A stretch of 64,000 nucleotides of DNA, from NCBI RefSeq assembly GCF_900149695.1, contig NZ_LT703005.1, positions 186,013 through 250,012 of the forward strand, read 5' to 3'. Below are positions 17,245 to 27,061 of the stretch, piece after piece. The position numbers and the translations under genes were made by a program. The notes under the pieces are model-generated. The model did no database searches. It was given only the letters and a program-made list of their open reading frames with translations, and was not told the origin of the DNA. Within the stretch, counting starts at the first letter, position 1. Every line of letters begins with the position of its first letter. This DNA comes from Anderseniella sp. Alg231-50 (GTDB lineage Bacteria > Pseudomonadota > Alphaproteobacteria > Rhizobiales > Aestuariivirgaceae).

Positions 17245-18894
17245 TTAGGCCTTCTTCTTTCTTGCCGGGCCCGACTTGCGGGCGGCAGGTTTGCCCGTAT
17301 CGCCGGCTTTCGAACCGGTCAGTGAATCAGACAGGCCTTTCAGCCCGTCACTGATATTGATTCCGACTTCCTCACCCAGCTTCTTCACAGCCGGCAGTTG
17401 CAGTGCCATCGATAAAACCCCATCCACAACCTGGTTGACCGCCGGACCGCTGTTACCCCCGCCCGCACCGGTGCCATCGCCATAAGGCCCGCCGGATCCA
17501 AATCCTGTGACGTTGTTGATACGGATACTTTCTATCTTCTCGGCCGGTTTCAGCATGCGCCCGACCATGTCCGGCATGACTTCGATGCGCGCCATATCCA
17601 GCTTCATGCGAATGAGTTCGGAACTCTGGGCATTCTCAGCCTTGACCACGGCAGCGGTGCCTTCCGCTGTCGCAATCAGCCGGTCCTTTTCCGCCTTGGC
17701 CCGGTCAATCACAGACTTGGCTTCCGCTTGTGCCATGGCAAGGATGGTGCCGGCTTCACTCTTGACCCGTACATCATCGACATCAGCCTGCTCACCGGCC
17801 TTGATTACCGCCAGTTGCCGGTCGCGGTCGGCAGCTGCCGTTTCACGCGCGGTTTCCACTGCCTCCTTTGCAGCGGCCTCCTCGGCGCGGGCGGCTTCCG
17901 CCTCGGCCACAGCGCGGGCCTGGTCCGCATTCTTGGCCGCCATTTCGATGACCTTGTCGGCACTGGCCTTTTCAGTTGCCAGCGTGGCTTCAACATCAAG
18001 CGCGCGCAGGGCACGGTCGCGGTCAATTTCATTGCTGCGCACTTCGCGTTCCCTGGAAATGCGGGCCTGTTCACGGCGCAGCTCCGCCGCTGCTTGTTGC
18101 TCTGCAACTTCCGCCTGGCTTGTCGCACGCGTCGTTTCAATGTGGCGCTGCTGGTCGATGGAGGCCTGCTCTTCCTCCTGCTCGATAACAAGCTTGCGCT
18201 TGGTCGCATCCAGGTAACTCTGTCGCACCGATACTTCGGCATCAGACTCGATTGCGGCGCGTTCCTTCTTGTTGACCGCGATGATTTCGGCAAGGCGGCG
18301 CATGCCAAGGGCGTTGAACGCATTGTTTTCGTCCAACACATTGAACGGTGTCTGGTCGATCCTGGTCATGGATACCGATTCGAGGACCAGGCCGTTGATG
18401 GCCAGGTTGTCCTTCAGCATCTCGCTGACCTCGCGTGCATACTCGCCACGCTTGTCTTGCAATTCGTCCATGCTGTAGCGCGCCGCAACTGCCAGCAGCG
18501 CGTCGACCAGCTTGCCTTCAAGGGTCTCTGCCAGTTCAGAGGCACGGAACGACTTTCCGGCCAATGCCTGTGCCGCGGTTGCCACACCTTCAGCTGTCGG
18601 CTGCACACGGACATAAAACTCAGCCGTTGCATCAACCCTGAGCCGGTCCCGGGTGATCATCGACTTGGCACCCTGGCGCTCGATCTCCAGCCGGGTCGTC
18701 TTCATGTTGACTTCGGAGACCTTGTGCAGGAACGGCATTGATATGCAGCCGCCGTCCAGGACCACACGCTGACCGCCTGCCCCGGTGCGTATCAGCGCGA
18801 CTTCGCGGGTTGCCTTGCGGTAGAACTTGTTGAGAAAAATAATTGCCAGTATGAGCAGGACGAGCAGCAAAACCGCTACAACGAACCAGACCAT
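17245..18894 (-). CDS. Flotillin-like SPFH protein
   Basis: About 549 residues from ATG at 18894, chosen because GGGAGG precedes it and the first residues are then the membrane anchor (VWFVVAVLLLVLLILAIIFL). An SPFH/Band 7 domain follows (about 30-190), then a long Ala/Glu/Arg-rich coiled coil (about 210-440), a Gly-rich break, and a C-terminal tail with ARKSGPARKKKA. This is the YqiK/flotillin layout, a scaffold of membrane microdomains. Bacterial flotillins often sit beside an NfeD gene; none is seen here. It is upstream of and co-oriented with the amide operon but separated by its own 80-base gap. Confidence 0.9.
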   Translation of the reverse strand: MVWFVVAVLLLVLLILAIIFLNKFYRKATREVALIRTGAGGQRVVLDGGCISMPFLHKVSEVNMKTTRLEIERQGAKSMITRDRLRVDATAEFYVRVQPTAEGVATAAQALAGKSFRASELAETLEGKLVDALLAVAARYSMDELQDKRGEYAREVSEMLKDNLAINGLVLESVSMTRIDQTPFNVLDENNAFNALGMRRLAEIIAVNKKERAAIESDAEVSVRQSYLDATKRKLVIEQEEEQASIDQQRHIETTRATSQAEVAEQQAAAELRREQARISREREVRSNEIDRDRALRALDVEATLATEKASADKVIEMAAKNADQARAVAEAEAARAEEAAAKEAVETARETAAADRDRQLAVIKAGEQADVDDVRVKSEAGTILAMAQAEAKSVIDRAKAEKDRLIATAEGTAAVVKAENAQSSELIRMKLDMARIEVMPDMVGRMLKPAEKIESIRINNVTGFGSGGPYGDGTGAGGGNSGPAVNQVVDGVLSMALQLPAVKKLGEEVGINISDGLKGLSDSLTGSKAGDTGKPAARKSGPARKKKA

Positions 18895-19194
18895 GCCCCG
18901 ATCCTCCCAAACTAACCATGTGCGCAGCAACCACTCATGCTGCCCCTTCAACGCCCCTCTCTTTGCCGTTTTCAGGACTTCGGAAGGATCGTGCGAGCGG
19001 AAAGTCTAAGCCTCGCCAAACTCGGGCGTCAACGCAAAACGGCTTCAATCCCACCTGTCGGATTGGCAACGTTCCAGCCTTTGACCTTGTAGGGCAACAC
19101 TATTCCTGGACCTGAAAAAAGTGACATGAGTGCTCCTGCCCCGTAGGGTTGAAGACAGTGGAACCGAATTTTCATGTGCAGAGGCATTACGTAA

Positions 19195-19845
19195 ATGGCA
19201 AATCGTCCCGTTCTGGTCACCGGCTTCGAACCTTACGGCGGGCGCGGCAGAAACCCGGCGCACGAGGCCATGAAGCAAGTGCGTGGTCGCACCATCGCGG
19301 GCAAGGAAATTGTCGGTCGGGGCCTGCCGGTTTCATTTAGCAGGTTTCCCGACATTGCGGCTGAACTCATTGAGGAACTCAATCCGTCATCAGTCATCAG
19401 CCTAGGCCTGTGGCCGGGTGAAAGCATGATCCGGATCGAACGGATCGGCGTGAACATTGCCGACTTCGGGATTCCCGACAATGACGGCATTCTTGCTGTT
19501 GACGAACAAGTGGACAGCACCGGCGCAGCAGCTCTCATGTCGACCCTGCCGGTACGCGCCATCGAACGTGCAGTTTTGCAGGAAGGGATTCCCGCCAGCC
19601 TGTCAGCAACCGCCGGCACCTATCTGTGCAACATCTGCCTGTACAGCTTTCTGCAGGCCGCGCAGCAGCATCACGAGCCGGTAGCATGCGGCTTCATACA
19701 TGTGCCCTACCTGCCCGAACAGGTTGCGGAACTGCTGACTGCCGTGCGCGATGAGGCAAGCGTGGAACTGCACCAGCGCTGCGACTTTGCCTCCATGGAT
19801 CTGGATCGGATCGTTCGAGCGGTCGAGATTGCAATTTCACAATAA
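19195..19845 (+). CDS. pcp: Pyroglutamyl-peptidase I (C15)
   Basis: 216 residues of the C15 family. Catalytic residues are in place: Glu82 (MIRIERIGVN), Cys145 (TAGTYLCN) and His169 (GFIHVPYLPEQ). LVTGFEPYGGRGRNPA is the N-terminal signature. It removes N-terminal pyroglutamate from peptides in the cytosol. A weak GAGG lies ahead of ATG. Divergent from the flotillin gene. Confidence 0.93.
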   Translation: MANRPVLVTGFEPYGGRGRNPAHEAMKQVRGRTIAGKEIVGRGLPVSFSRFPDIAAELIEELNPSSVISLGLWPGESMIRIERIGVNIADFGIPDNDGILAVDEQVDSTGAAALMSTLPVRAIERAVLQEGIPASLSATAGTYLCNICLYSFLQAAQQHHEPVACGFIHVPYLPEQVAELLTAVRDEASVELHQRCDFASMDLDRIVRAVEIAISQ

Positions 19846-19951
19846 AGGTCAGGACCGTGCGTGACCTTCCCGGGCCACTTGCCGCATCGAATCATTGCCA
19901 AGCAGATATTTGTGAGTACCCTCTCTGCCTGCAACCGAGAGGAAGTTTGTT

Positions 19952-20122
19952 ATGAAACTCAGTGCCCCGACAACCGTCCTGTTCGTCATTTCGGTGGTTA
20001 TTGCCGTGCTCGCCCTCCTGCCGGTTCTCGGCGTGGCCTCTGTAGTACCGATCAGTTCTTTCTGGCTGATGGCCATTGCCTACGCAGTGCTCGCCATCGG
20101 TTGCCTGTTCAAGGGCGCCTGA
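19952..20122 (+). CDS. Small two-span membrane protein
   Basis: 56 residues. GAGAGGA about ten bases ahead of ATG supports translation. Two hydrophobic helices (about residues 8-28 and 36-53) are joined by a short VVPISS loop; the end is LFKGA. Similar tiny hydrophobic proteins are common in Hyphomicrobiales but have no known role. It follows pcp in the same direction with a 106-base gap and converges on the SGNH gene. Confidence 0.7.
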   Translation: MKLSAPTTVLFVISVVIAVLALLPVLGVASVVPISSFWLMAIAYAVLAIGCLFKGA

Positions 20123-20127
20123 GAACC

Positions 20128-20652
20128 CTAGCGTCTCAGCTTTGCCAGGACCCGGGGCAGCAAGCGCGCCGCCAGTGCCCGGTATCCATCTGCCTTGAAG
20201 TGCTGTCCGTCCGGGCGCCGGTATCTTTTCGCCACACTGCCTATCAGGCGGTTGCGCAACATCACTACTCCAATGCCCCGATTGCGCAGATAACGTTTGA
20301 TCCGGCGAATGTTGTTTCGGCGAACCTCGCGGGAAACGCCTCTGCGCCGGTCGTTGCCGCCTGGTTGCAGGATAACAAGTTTGGTCCTTGCCGAAATATT
20401 TGATTTCAGCCGCTTCAGCATCTGCCCGGTGGTATTGCCGTTGATGCCGGCATTTCGAACCCGGGCGGTGACACCCTTTGCTCTTAACATGCGTTCCAGA
20501 TGTCTGGGGTATGCCTGGTCCCGGCCGACACCCTTGCCCCAGGTATTGCTTGCACCCAGGGCCACGATCTCTACGGCTTGCGCGCGACCGGTCAATGGCA
20601 ACATCAACAGGCACAAGACGATACACAAGGTCAGTTGCAGTTTTGCAGACAC
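20128..20652 (-). CDS. Secreted SGNH/GDSL hydrolase
   Basis: 174 residues from GTG at 20652, supported by GGAGG 8 bases ahead. A signal peptide (about 1-25, ending GRAQA) precedes the SGNH blocks: Ser35 in LGASNTWGKG, Gly/Asn in NAGINGN, Asn100 in PGGND, and Asp148/His151 in DGQHF. This resembles TesA-type lysophospholipase/esterases. The middle is unusually Arg-rich. An esterase in the periplasm is likely; the substrate is unknown. Confidence 0.85.
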   Translation of the reverse strand: MSAKLQLTLCIVLCLLMLPLTGRAQAVEIVALGASNTWGKGVGRDQAYPRHLERMLRAKGVTARVRNAGINGNTTGQMLKRLKSNISARTKLVILQPGGNDRRRGVSREVRRNNIRRIKRYLRNRGIGVVMLRNRLIGSVAKRYRRPDGQHFKADGYRALAARLLPRVLAKLRR

Positions 20653-20828
20653 GGGATGGACCTCCGATGACGGTTGCAGGCGGACCCGGCATTGCGGCCG
20701 ACATATCCGGGCCAGGAATCCGCCATGTGATCAACTACACATCACGCGTCTGTGAACTTCTGTAGGTTTTCCCACACAAGACACAACAACAAGAGCGCCA
20801 ACACACGGCACCGAGAGGAATAAAACCA

Positions 20829-21095
20829 ATGACCATCAAGCCAATTATCACCGCAGTCTTCATCGCAGGTTCAGTTCTTGCAGCAGCCTCAAGCACCGCA
20901 TCAGCCGGCGGCAACTACTACGGATCTCACCAAAGCCCCTATGGTGGTCACAGCCATGTGGAACTTGGCCCCGCAGATGCCAACGAAGATTTCGCCTTTT
21001 ATGACTGCAAATGGCTGAAGAACCGTGCCCTGGACACCGGCCTTCGCAGCCATTGGCGCGCCTACCGCAAATGTGCCCGGCAGTACGGCCAGTAA
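20829..21095 (+). CDS. Small secreted protein of unknown function
   Basis: 88 residues with GAGAGGAA ahead of ATG. A clear Sec signal peptide (about 1-26, ending STASAG) is followed by a Gly/Tyr/His-rich stretch (GGNYYGSHQSPYGGHSH) and a compact tail with two Cys (FYDCKWL and YRKCARQYG) that may form a disulfide. No known domain is recognised. A T-run follows the gene at about 21130 without an obvious stem. Confidence 0.75.
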   Translation: MTIKPIITAVFIAGSVLAAASSTASAGGNYYGSHQSPYGGHSHVELGPADANEDFAFYDCKWLKNRALDTGLRSHWRAYRKCARQYGQ

Positions 21096-21380
21096 AATCT
21101 GCAGGTCGAACAGGCTCTCAGACCCGGCTTTTTTCAACTGTCGGTAGCAACCCTCGCGCTGGTTTCCCCGTCCGGCGCGGGGGTCATTCGACGCTCAACC
21201 CGGGCTGATATGGCAAACCGCCGAAATTTCATCCTTATGGTTATCAATTTCTTGCGAAATTGTTCATTTGTTAAGTGTGCTTCGCCACAAATAGGTGTAT
21301 TGGTAGATTAACGAGGACGGTGTGGCGATTTTTGATACCTTCTGTAAAGGAGGTACAGCCAAACGGGTAAGGCAAGACAG

Positions 21381-21686
21381 ATGACCACAATTGTGAAAGC
21401 AGCAATGATGAGCGCAGTCCTGATCGCAGGAACTGCAGGTCTGGCACAGGCACAGGCGATTGATTCAATCGGCAACCGCTTTATCCCCAAGGGCCACAGC
21501 TATGACAGTTCGAATAAAGGCCTGCCAACGCTCAACTCTTACGCGGATCAGACAAACAACCAGGCAGATGTCTTTGAAACGGAGATCTACAAGGCTCGCC
21601 GGGATCGTGCCTATTGGGATACCTGGGTAAATTCAACCCACGGAACCTATCTGGACGGACAGCCACGGTTGACCCCGGATTACTGA
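21381..21686 (+). CDS. Small secreted protein of unknown function
   Basis: 101 residues. The N-terminus is a Sec signal peptide (about 1-24, ending LAQA). The mature part is polar and Tyr/Asp/Asn-rich, with TEIYKARRDRAYWDTWVNS as its most regular helical segment. I recognise no family. It is transcribed alone from an AT-rich upstream region and followed by a terminator hairpin. Confidence 0.75.
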   Translation: MTTIVKAAMMSAVLIAGTAGLAQAQAIDSIGNRFIPKGHSYDSSNKGLPTLNSYADQTNNQADVFETEIYKARRDRAYWDTWVNSTHGTYLDGQPRLTPDY

Positions 21687-21716
21687 AGCAAACAGTCTGA
21701 CACCATCCGGAATTGC

Positions 21717-21747
21717 AAAAGGCGGCCCGCGATACGCGGCCGCCTTT
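21717..21747 (+). terminator. Rho-independent terminator
   Basis: A GC-rich stem AAAGGCGGCC..CGCG closes on CGCG..GCCGCCTTT with loop ATA and one bulged C. TTTCCTGTTTC follows. It ends the gene at 21381-21686 and may also serve the convergent gene. Confidence 0.75.
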
Positions 21748-21768
21748 CCTGTTTCGGTTTCTGAAACC

Positions 21769-22056
21769 TCAAGCGCTTAGGCGTGCGCTCGCAAATGCGT
21801 GCAATGCAGACTGCGCCCTGGCAATCTGGACACCGTTCATCCTGCATGACAGTTCAAGCCGATGCACCCTCGCCTGCCGGCTGCCACGCATTGCGGCAAG
21901 GGAAAACCATTTGTGCGCACTCACCAGGTCGTCCCCGCTTGCACTTTCTCCACACAGGGACAGACCGAGAGACACGAACCCATCCTCCGGCAATCTGATT
22001 TCATCTTCTTTGGGTGTGACGTCACGATACTCGGCAAGATCGATAATCTTGGACAT
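21769..22056 (-). CDS. Short Sel1-like protein
   Basis: 95 residues. The C-terminal ~50 residues hold one Sel1-type helix pair: DLVSAHKWFSLAAMRGSRQA, then ARAQSALHAF. The N-terminus (SKIIDLAEYRDV) is acidic and lacks a signal peptide, so it should be cytosolic. Comparable short proteins are widespread in Hyphomicrobiales without known function. Confidence 0.75.
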   Translation of the reverse strand: MSKIIDLAEYRDVTPKEDEIRLPEDGFVSLGLSLCGESASGDDLVSAHKWFSLAAMRGSRQARVHRLELSCRMNGVQIARAQSALHAFASARLSA

Positions 22057-22295
22057 GATTGAGGGCTCTCCAGTTACGCTTTACTGAACATCACCATGCC
22101 ATCAAACACTACCAATCAGCGTTAAAGGGCATGGTTATCAGAACATGAACGCTCCGGCACAATCTAACACTCTGCAACATCTACAAGAAGACGGCTTATC
22201 TTATAAACGCCTGTAAACCGGCGTTTTTGCCAACGCCAAACCTCCGGCCCGCTTAACTGTTTATCAACCATGTTGCGGTTTTCGACAAATTGCCG

Positions 22296-23003
22296 TTAGC
22301 CCTGTTTGGCGCCACCGAACAAAATCGCATAGGCCGCATCATTGGTTTTAAGATCTTCCGGCCTGCCGCGAAATTCAGCCCCCAGGGCCATCCCGGCCTT
22401 GACGGCCGGCCGGGCCATAAGGGTTTCAAACCAGCGCTTCAGATGCGGGAAATCATCCAGGTCCTGACCCTGCCGCTTGTGAGGCTTGATCCATCCGATG
22501 CAGGCCATGTCAGCGATGGAATAGTCACCCGCCAGATACTCTGTCCTGGCAAGCTGGGTATTCATCACACCGTAGAGCCGGGCAACCTCATTGGTATAGC
22601 GCTCAATGGCATAGGCCACCTCGTCACGTGCATAAAACCGAAAATGATGAGCCTGCCCGCACATCGGGCCCAGGCCTGCCATTTGCCAGTAGAGCCACTG
22701 CTCAACCGCAACTCGCCGACGGGTCCCGGCTGGATAGAACTTTCCTGTCTTGTTGCCTAGATACTGCAAGATGGCCCCGGACTCGAACACTGAAATTGGC
22801 TTGTCCCCCGGGCCGTCCGCATCCACGATCGCCGGCATGCGATTGTTGGGTGCAATCTCCAGAAAATCCTTTTCGAACTGATCGCCCTTCAGAATATCGA
22901 CATACCGCACCTGGTATGGCAGGCCGCATTCTTCCAGCATGATGGAAATTTTCCAGCCGTTCGGTGTGGGCCAGTAGTAAAGTTCGATTGCTGGTTTTGT
23001 CAC
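22296..23003 (-). CDS. Glutathione S-transferase, YfcG/Nu-type
   Basis: 235 residues from GTG at 23003, chosen because AGGAGG lies 7 bases ahead; a longer frame would place that ribosome site inside the coding region. The thioredoxin fold opens LYYWPTPNGWKISIMLEE and contains PNNRMPAIVD and FESGAILQYL, the glutathione-binding elements. TPNGWK is typical of the YfcG/Nu class, which acts as a disulfide-bond reductase. The C-terminal helical domain has YSIADMACIGW (N-capping box). The function is probably glutathione-dependent redox or detoxification. Confidence 0.9.
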   Translation of the reverse strand: MTKPAIELYYWPTPNGWKISIMLEECGLPYQVRYVDILKGDQFEKDFLEIAPNNRMPAIVDADGPGDKPISVFESGAILQYLGNKTGKFYPAGTRRRVAVEQWLYWQMAGLGPMCGQAHHFRFYARDEVAYAIERYTNEVARLYGVMNTQLARTEYLAGDYSIADMACIGWIKPHKRQGQDLDDFPHLKRWFETLMARPAVKAGMALGAEFRGRPEDLKTNDAAYAILFGGAKQG

Positions 23004-23032
23004 TTCATGCCTCCTGTGCACGGGCGGCCTGT

Positions 23033-23974
23033 TTATTGCGGCACCAGAATGCTGGCCGCGACAGGCAGATGATCAGACCCGGCAAACCGGCCAACAATGG
23101 CCGGGACCGCCAGCGTCAGCCCGTCACTTATGAATATGTGATCAATGGCAAACTGCGGCAGGTTCGGCCCAGTCGCCGGCCATGTCGGAAGCATCGTCAC
23201 CCGCTTCAAGCCCGTACGTGTCTGAAACATTTCAAGCATGACCGAATGTGGTGTGGCGTTGAAGTCGCCTACAACAACGCTGGCACCAGTCAATCCCTTG
23301 ACTACTTTGGCAACAAAACGAATTTCATCCTCCTGGGCCCGGGTGTCGGGCGGACGGCTCAGGTGGGTTCCGACAATATTGAGACGCTGCCACTCAGCCC
23401 CCAGGGTGCCGCGAATGAAACTCAGGCCGTCACGGCGCCGCTGCAGTTTCGAGTCGGTGAACGGGTACTTCGAATACATCAGCAAGCTCGATGCCGATTT
23501 ATCCTTGTCCGGCAACCGATAGGGAAAACGCCGGTCAAGCATGGTCTTCAGGCGCTGCCTGTGATTACCGATCTCGGTCAGGAACAGAATGTCCGGATCC
23601 AATCGTGCGATCTCTGCATCAATATCATCAAACTGCTCGTTCCTGCCCCAGATGTTGAAATGCATGACGTTCAGGGCCCGGGTGCCTGCCGGAACGTTCG
23701 CTGCAGCCTGCAGCTGATCTGCACTCAGCTTGCTCCAGCTGCCAATGGCGATCATGCCTGCCGCCATCAGGGCGAGAGCCACAGGCACCCGCAACGGTTT
23801 GGCGGCAAAACAGGCGATGGCCAACGCAGCAATGGCAAGGCTGAAATGCAGCGTGAAATGACTAAGTACATCAAGCTCAATCCAGAACCGGCTCAGGTAA
23901 CCACCCGCAAGGCCTGCCCCGGCCACTGCAATGCCGCCCAGACAAAGGATTTTGCCGAAATTATCCTTGTTCAT
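23033..23974 (-). CDS. Membrane-anchored endonuclease/exonuclease/phosphatase family protein
   Basis: 313 residues from ATG at 23974, whose ATGA overlap with the GNAT gene fixes the start. Three or so hydrophobic helices (about residues 8-75) precede an EEP domain: MHFNIWGRNEQ, LTEIGNH (metal-binding Glu), GTHLSRPPD, VVVGDFNATP (catalytic Asp/Asn) and SDHLPVAA (catalytic His). The catalytic domain is probably periplasmic. EEP proteins cleave phosphodiesters or phosphomonoesters in nucleic acids, lipids or inositol phosphates; the target is unknown. Confidence 0.87.
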   Translation of the reverse strand: MNKDNFGKILCLGGIAVAGAGLAGGYLSRFWIELDVLSHFTLHFSLAIAALAIACFAAKPLRVPVALALMAAGMIAIGSWSKLSADQLQAAANVPAGTRALNVMHFNIWGRNEQFDDIDAEIARLDPDILFLTEIGNHRQRLKTMLDRRFPYRLPDKDKSASSLLMYSKYPFTDSKLQRRRDGLSFIRGTLGAEWQRLNIVGTHLSRPPDTRAQEDEIRFVAKVVKGLTGASVVVGDFNATPHSVMLEMFQTRTGLKRVTMLPTWPATGPNLPQFAIDHIFISDGLTLAVPAIVGRFAGSDHLPVAASILVPQ

Positions 23975-24465
23975 GAAACACGCCGCTTCATGACAATGGC
24001 CTGACCGGCGGCCGGGTCGCCACCACATTGGACCTGCCGGCCGTCGTCGGAAAAACCGTGCCTGCGATAAAACCCGATTGCCGGTGTGTTCGCGGTCTCT
24101 ACTTCCAGTTCAATTGTGACACCCTGCCCGGCCCAGTCCGTTACTGCCGTCAGCAGTGCCGTTCCGGCGCCATCTCCCTGCAGCTTCGGCAGCACATACA
24201 GTCTGGTCAGGCACACCACATCAGCCGCTTGGCGCACCGCGCCGGCATGCCCGGCAATAATGCCATCGGGTGTTTCAGCGACCAGAAAACACCCGTCGGG
24301 ATCACTTAGTTGCCGGCTCAGATTCTCCGCGGAATGCCAGCGCGCGGTGATATCGTTGACAACCTCGACGCCCATGGTCGCGTCATAGGTGGCGTGCCAC
24401 GTGTCATGCAGCAGTTGCCTGACCGCATCCAGATCGTCGGCAGTTGCCTGACGAATTTCCAACAA
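23971..24465 (-). CDS. GNAT N-acetyltransferase
   Basis: 164 residues from TTG at 24465, just after the gatB stop. The GNAT fold is shown by LTRLYVLPKLQGDGAGTALL (acetyl-CoA pyrophosphate loop Q-G-D-G-A-G) and NTPAIGFYRRHGF in motif B. The substrate is unknown. It lies between gatB and the phosphatase-family gene with 3-4 base junctions, so all three are likely one transcript. Confidence 0.9.
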   Translation of the reverse strand: MLEIRQATADDLDAVRQLLHDTWHATYDATMGVEVVNDITARWHSAENLSRQLSDPDGCFLVAETPDGIIAGHAGAVRQAADVVCLTRLYVLPKLQGDGAGTALLTAVTDWAGQGVTIELEVETANTPAIGFYRRHGFSDDGRQVQCGGDPAAGQAIVMKRRVS

Positions 24466-24468
24466 GGC

Positions 24469-25953
24469 CTACTCCACGCCCAGTTTGGACTTGAGCAGCT
24501 CATTGACCGCCTGGGGATTGGCCTTGCCGCCCGTGGCCTTCATGACCTGGCCGACAAACCAGCCGACCATGGCCGGTTTCTCTGCAACGGCTGCAACCTT
24601 GTCCGGGTTGGCGGCAATCACTTCATCCACGGCAGCCTCAATGGCGCCGGTATCGGTTACCTGCTTCAGCCCCCGGTCTTCCACGACCTGTTTCGGGTCG
24701 ACACCCGCCTCAGTCCAGGCAATTTCAAATACGTCCTTGGCGATCTTGCCGGAGATGGTCTTGTCGCTGATCATGTCAACAATCGCACCGAGCTGGTTGG
24801 CAGAAATCGGGCTGTCCCCGATGTCCGTACCTTCCTTGTTGAGGCGGCCGAACAATTCGTTGATCACCCAGTTGGCGGCAAGCTTGCCGTCCCTGCCCGC
24901 AGCGACGTCTTCAAAATAACCTGCTGATGCCGGTTCCATGATCAGCACCTCGGCGTCATAGGCAGTCAGGCCGAAGTCGTTGACCAGCCTGGCTTTTTTC
25001 TCATCCGGCAGTTCCGGCAGCGATGCCTTGATATCCGCAATCCAGTCTGCTTCCACTTCGAGCGGCAACAGGTCCGGATCCGGGAAATACCGGTAGTCGT
25101 GGGCTTCTTCCTTGGAGCGCATGGACCGGGTCTCGCCCTTGCGCGGATCAAACAGGCGGGTCTGCTGATCGATGCTGCCGCCGTCTTCAAGAATATCTAT
25201 CTGGCGGCGCGCCTCGTATTCGATTGCCTGGCCCATGAAGCGCAATGAATTGACGTTCTTGATTTCACAGCGCGTGCCGGCCTCGCCTCCCGGCTTGCGC
25301 ACCGATACATTGACGTCGGCGCGCAGCGAGCCTTCTTCCATATTGCCGTCGCAGGTACCCAGATAGCGCATGATGGTGCGCACCTTGGACACATAGGCCT
25401 TGGCTTCGTCGGCAGAGCGCATGTCGGGTTTCGATACGATCTCCATCAGCGCAACGCCGGACCGGTTCAGATCCACCATCGACATGGTCGGATGCTGGTC
25501 ATGGATCGACTTGCCGGCATCCTGCTCCAGGTGCAGGCGCTCGATGCCCACTTCAACCTGGGTGTTTTCGTCCATATCCAGCATCACCCGGCCTTCGCCG
25601 ACAATCGGCTGCTTGAACTGGGAAATCTGGTAGCCCTGCGGCAGGTCCGGGTAGAAATAGTTCTTCCGGTCGAACACCGAATACTCGTTGATCTCGGCTT
25701 TCAGGCCGAGTCCGGTGCGCACTGCCTGCTCGACGCAGTATTTGTTGATGACCGGCAACATGCCCGGCATGGCGGCATCAACCAGCGACACATGGTCATT
25801 GGGCTCCCCGCCATACTCGGCAGACGCGCCGGAAAACAGTTTTGAGTTGGAACTCACCTGGGCATGGACTTCCAGTCCGATAATGATTTCCCAGGGGCCG
25901 GTGCCCCCTTCTATCCAGTCCGATTTGTCTGCGACACGCGCGAATAAGGTCAT
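24469..25953 (-). CDS. gatB: Asp-tRNA(Asn)/Glu-tRNA(Gln) amidotransferase subunit B
   Basis: 494 residues, the normal length. The GatB signatures are present: [18 protein letters not shown] at the N-terminus, [22 protein letters not shown] and [17 protein letters not shown]. The C-terminal tRNA-binding YqeY-like domain ends [13 protein letters not shown]. It recognises misacylated tRNA and, with GatA and GatC, amidates it. gatA and gatC are not beside it; the two amidases elsewhere in the window are not GatA by context. Confidence 0.97.
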   Translation of the reverse strand: MTLFARVADKSDWIEGGTGPWEIIIGLEVHAQVSSNSKLFSGASAEYGGEPNDHVSLVDAAMPGMLPVINKYCVEQAVRTGLGLKAEINEYSVFDRKNYFYPDLPQGYQISQFKQPIVGEGRVMLDMDENTQVEVGIERLHLEQDAGKSIHDQHPTMSMVDLNRSGVALMEIVSKPDMRSADEAKAYVSKVRTIMRYLGTCDGNMEEGSLRADVNVSVRKPGGEAGTRCEIKNVNSLRFMGQAIEYEARRQIDILEDGGSIDQQTRLFDPRKGETRSMRSKEEAHDYRYFPDPDLLPLEVEADWIADIKASLPELPDEKKARLVNDFGLTAYDAEVLIMEPASAGYFEDVAAGRDGKLAANWVINELFGRLNKEGTDIGDSPISANQLGAIVDMISDKTISGKIAKDVFEIAWTEAGVDPKQVVEDRGLKQVTDTGAIEAAVDEVIAANPDKVAAVAEKPAMVGWFVGQVMKATGGKANPQAVNELLKSKLGVE

Positions 25954-26079
25954 CGATCAAAAGCCTCTTGGAAGCGATATGAATACTGTTGTCACTTGGT
26001 AACGCCCAGCACGCGTTGCAGCAAGGCCCAAACCTGCCTACAAACGCCGCACGGATACAAACATGCAGGGTTCAACACC

Positions 26080-26976
26080 ATGACCGGCAACTTTCCATTC
26101 AAAGCGACCCTGCTGGGGACCGGCTGTCCGGTTGTCAGCCCGCGGCGGTATGGGGCGGGAACCCTGATTGAATGCGCCGGCAAGTGCTTCCTGGTCGACA
26201 TCGGTTCGGGCGTCACCCAGCGGCTGGTGCAGGCAGGTTGCAGTGGCGCACAGATCGATGCCCTGTTGCTTACGCACCTGCACTCGGATCATCTGATTGA
26301 CCTTTACCAGTTCATTGTTTCATCCTGGCATCAAAACCGTGACCGGCCGCAGGTAATTTATGGCCCGCCGGGGACACAGAGCTTCGTTGATGCGCAAATG
26401 CAGGCCTGGAAAGCTGAACGGCATCTCCGCATCGAGTTTGAAAAACGCAGTTCGACATCCGCCTTCGACATTGATGTGATCGAGTTTGAAGACAGCCGCG
26501 AAGTCATGTCAGAAGGTGACGCAAGAATTTCTGCCGTGCGCGTTGAACACCCACCGGTTGAACCGGCCTTTGGGTATGCATTCGAGGCATTGGGTAAGAA
26601 GCTTGTTTTGTCTGGTGACACGAGACCCTGCGATGCCCTCGTCGACGCAGCGGTACAAGCCGATGTCCTGGTTCACGAAGTTTTCGCCCATTCGCATGAT
26701 GACCGTTCACTGGTCGGAGGAACCCGGACGTCGCAAACCATGTCAGCGGTTGCAAGTTACCACACCACAGCCGATGAAGTGGGCAGGATTGCACGTGATG
26801 CAAGAGTGAAATGCCTGGTGCTGAGCCATATCGTCCCGCCAGACGCCAACGAGAAAGACCTGATCGCCGCCGTTCGCCGTCACTATTCAGGCCCGGTCAT
26901 TGTCGGCGAAGATCTGATGTCATTCGACCTCCTGACCGGCCATTTCAACCAGCATCAGGTTCACTTTTCCATTTGA
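26080..26976 (+). CDS. RNase Z-like metallo-beta-lactamase protein
   Basis: 298 residues from ATG at 26080. LLGTGCPVVSPRRYGAG matches the start of RNase Z-type proteins, H66-L-H68-S-D70-H71 is the zinc motif, and KLVLSGDTRPCD plus a late LVLSHIVPPD supply further ligands. It resembles tRNA 3' processing nucleases and arylsulfatase-like relatives. Whether it processes tRNA is uncertain because the flexible-arm motif is not obvious. It is divergent from gatB. Confidence 0.8.
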   Translation: MTGNFPFKATLLGTGCPVVSPRRYGAGTLIECAGKCFLVDIGSGVTQRLVQAGCSGAQIDALLLTHLHSDHLIDLYQFIVSSWHQNRDRPQVIYGPPGTQSFVDAQMQAWKAERHLRIEFEKRSSTSAFDIDVIEFEDSREVMSEGDARISAVRVEHPPVEPAFGYAFEALGKKLVLSGDTRPCDALVDAAVQADVLVHEVFAHSHDDRSLVGGTRTSQTMSAVASYHTTADEVGRIARDARVKCLVLSHIVPPDANEKDLIAAVRRHYSGPVIVGEDLMSFDLLTGHFNQHQVHFSI

Positions 26977-27061
26977 TCGCAAATAGGCGTGGATAACACC
27001 AAACCAACGGTGCCAAACTGTCGTAAACTGTCAGTAGCTTTTGCCGCGCACCGTTGCGCAT

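Noticed and set aside
17728-18741. 337-codon plus-strand frame
   Set aside because: Antisense to the flotillin coiled coil; low-complexity mirror, no motif.
24469-25953. One of the window's amidases serving as GatA for gatB
   Set aside because: Both amidases lie in transporter operons far from gatB; gatA is usually elsewhere in Alphaproteobacteria when split.
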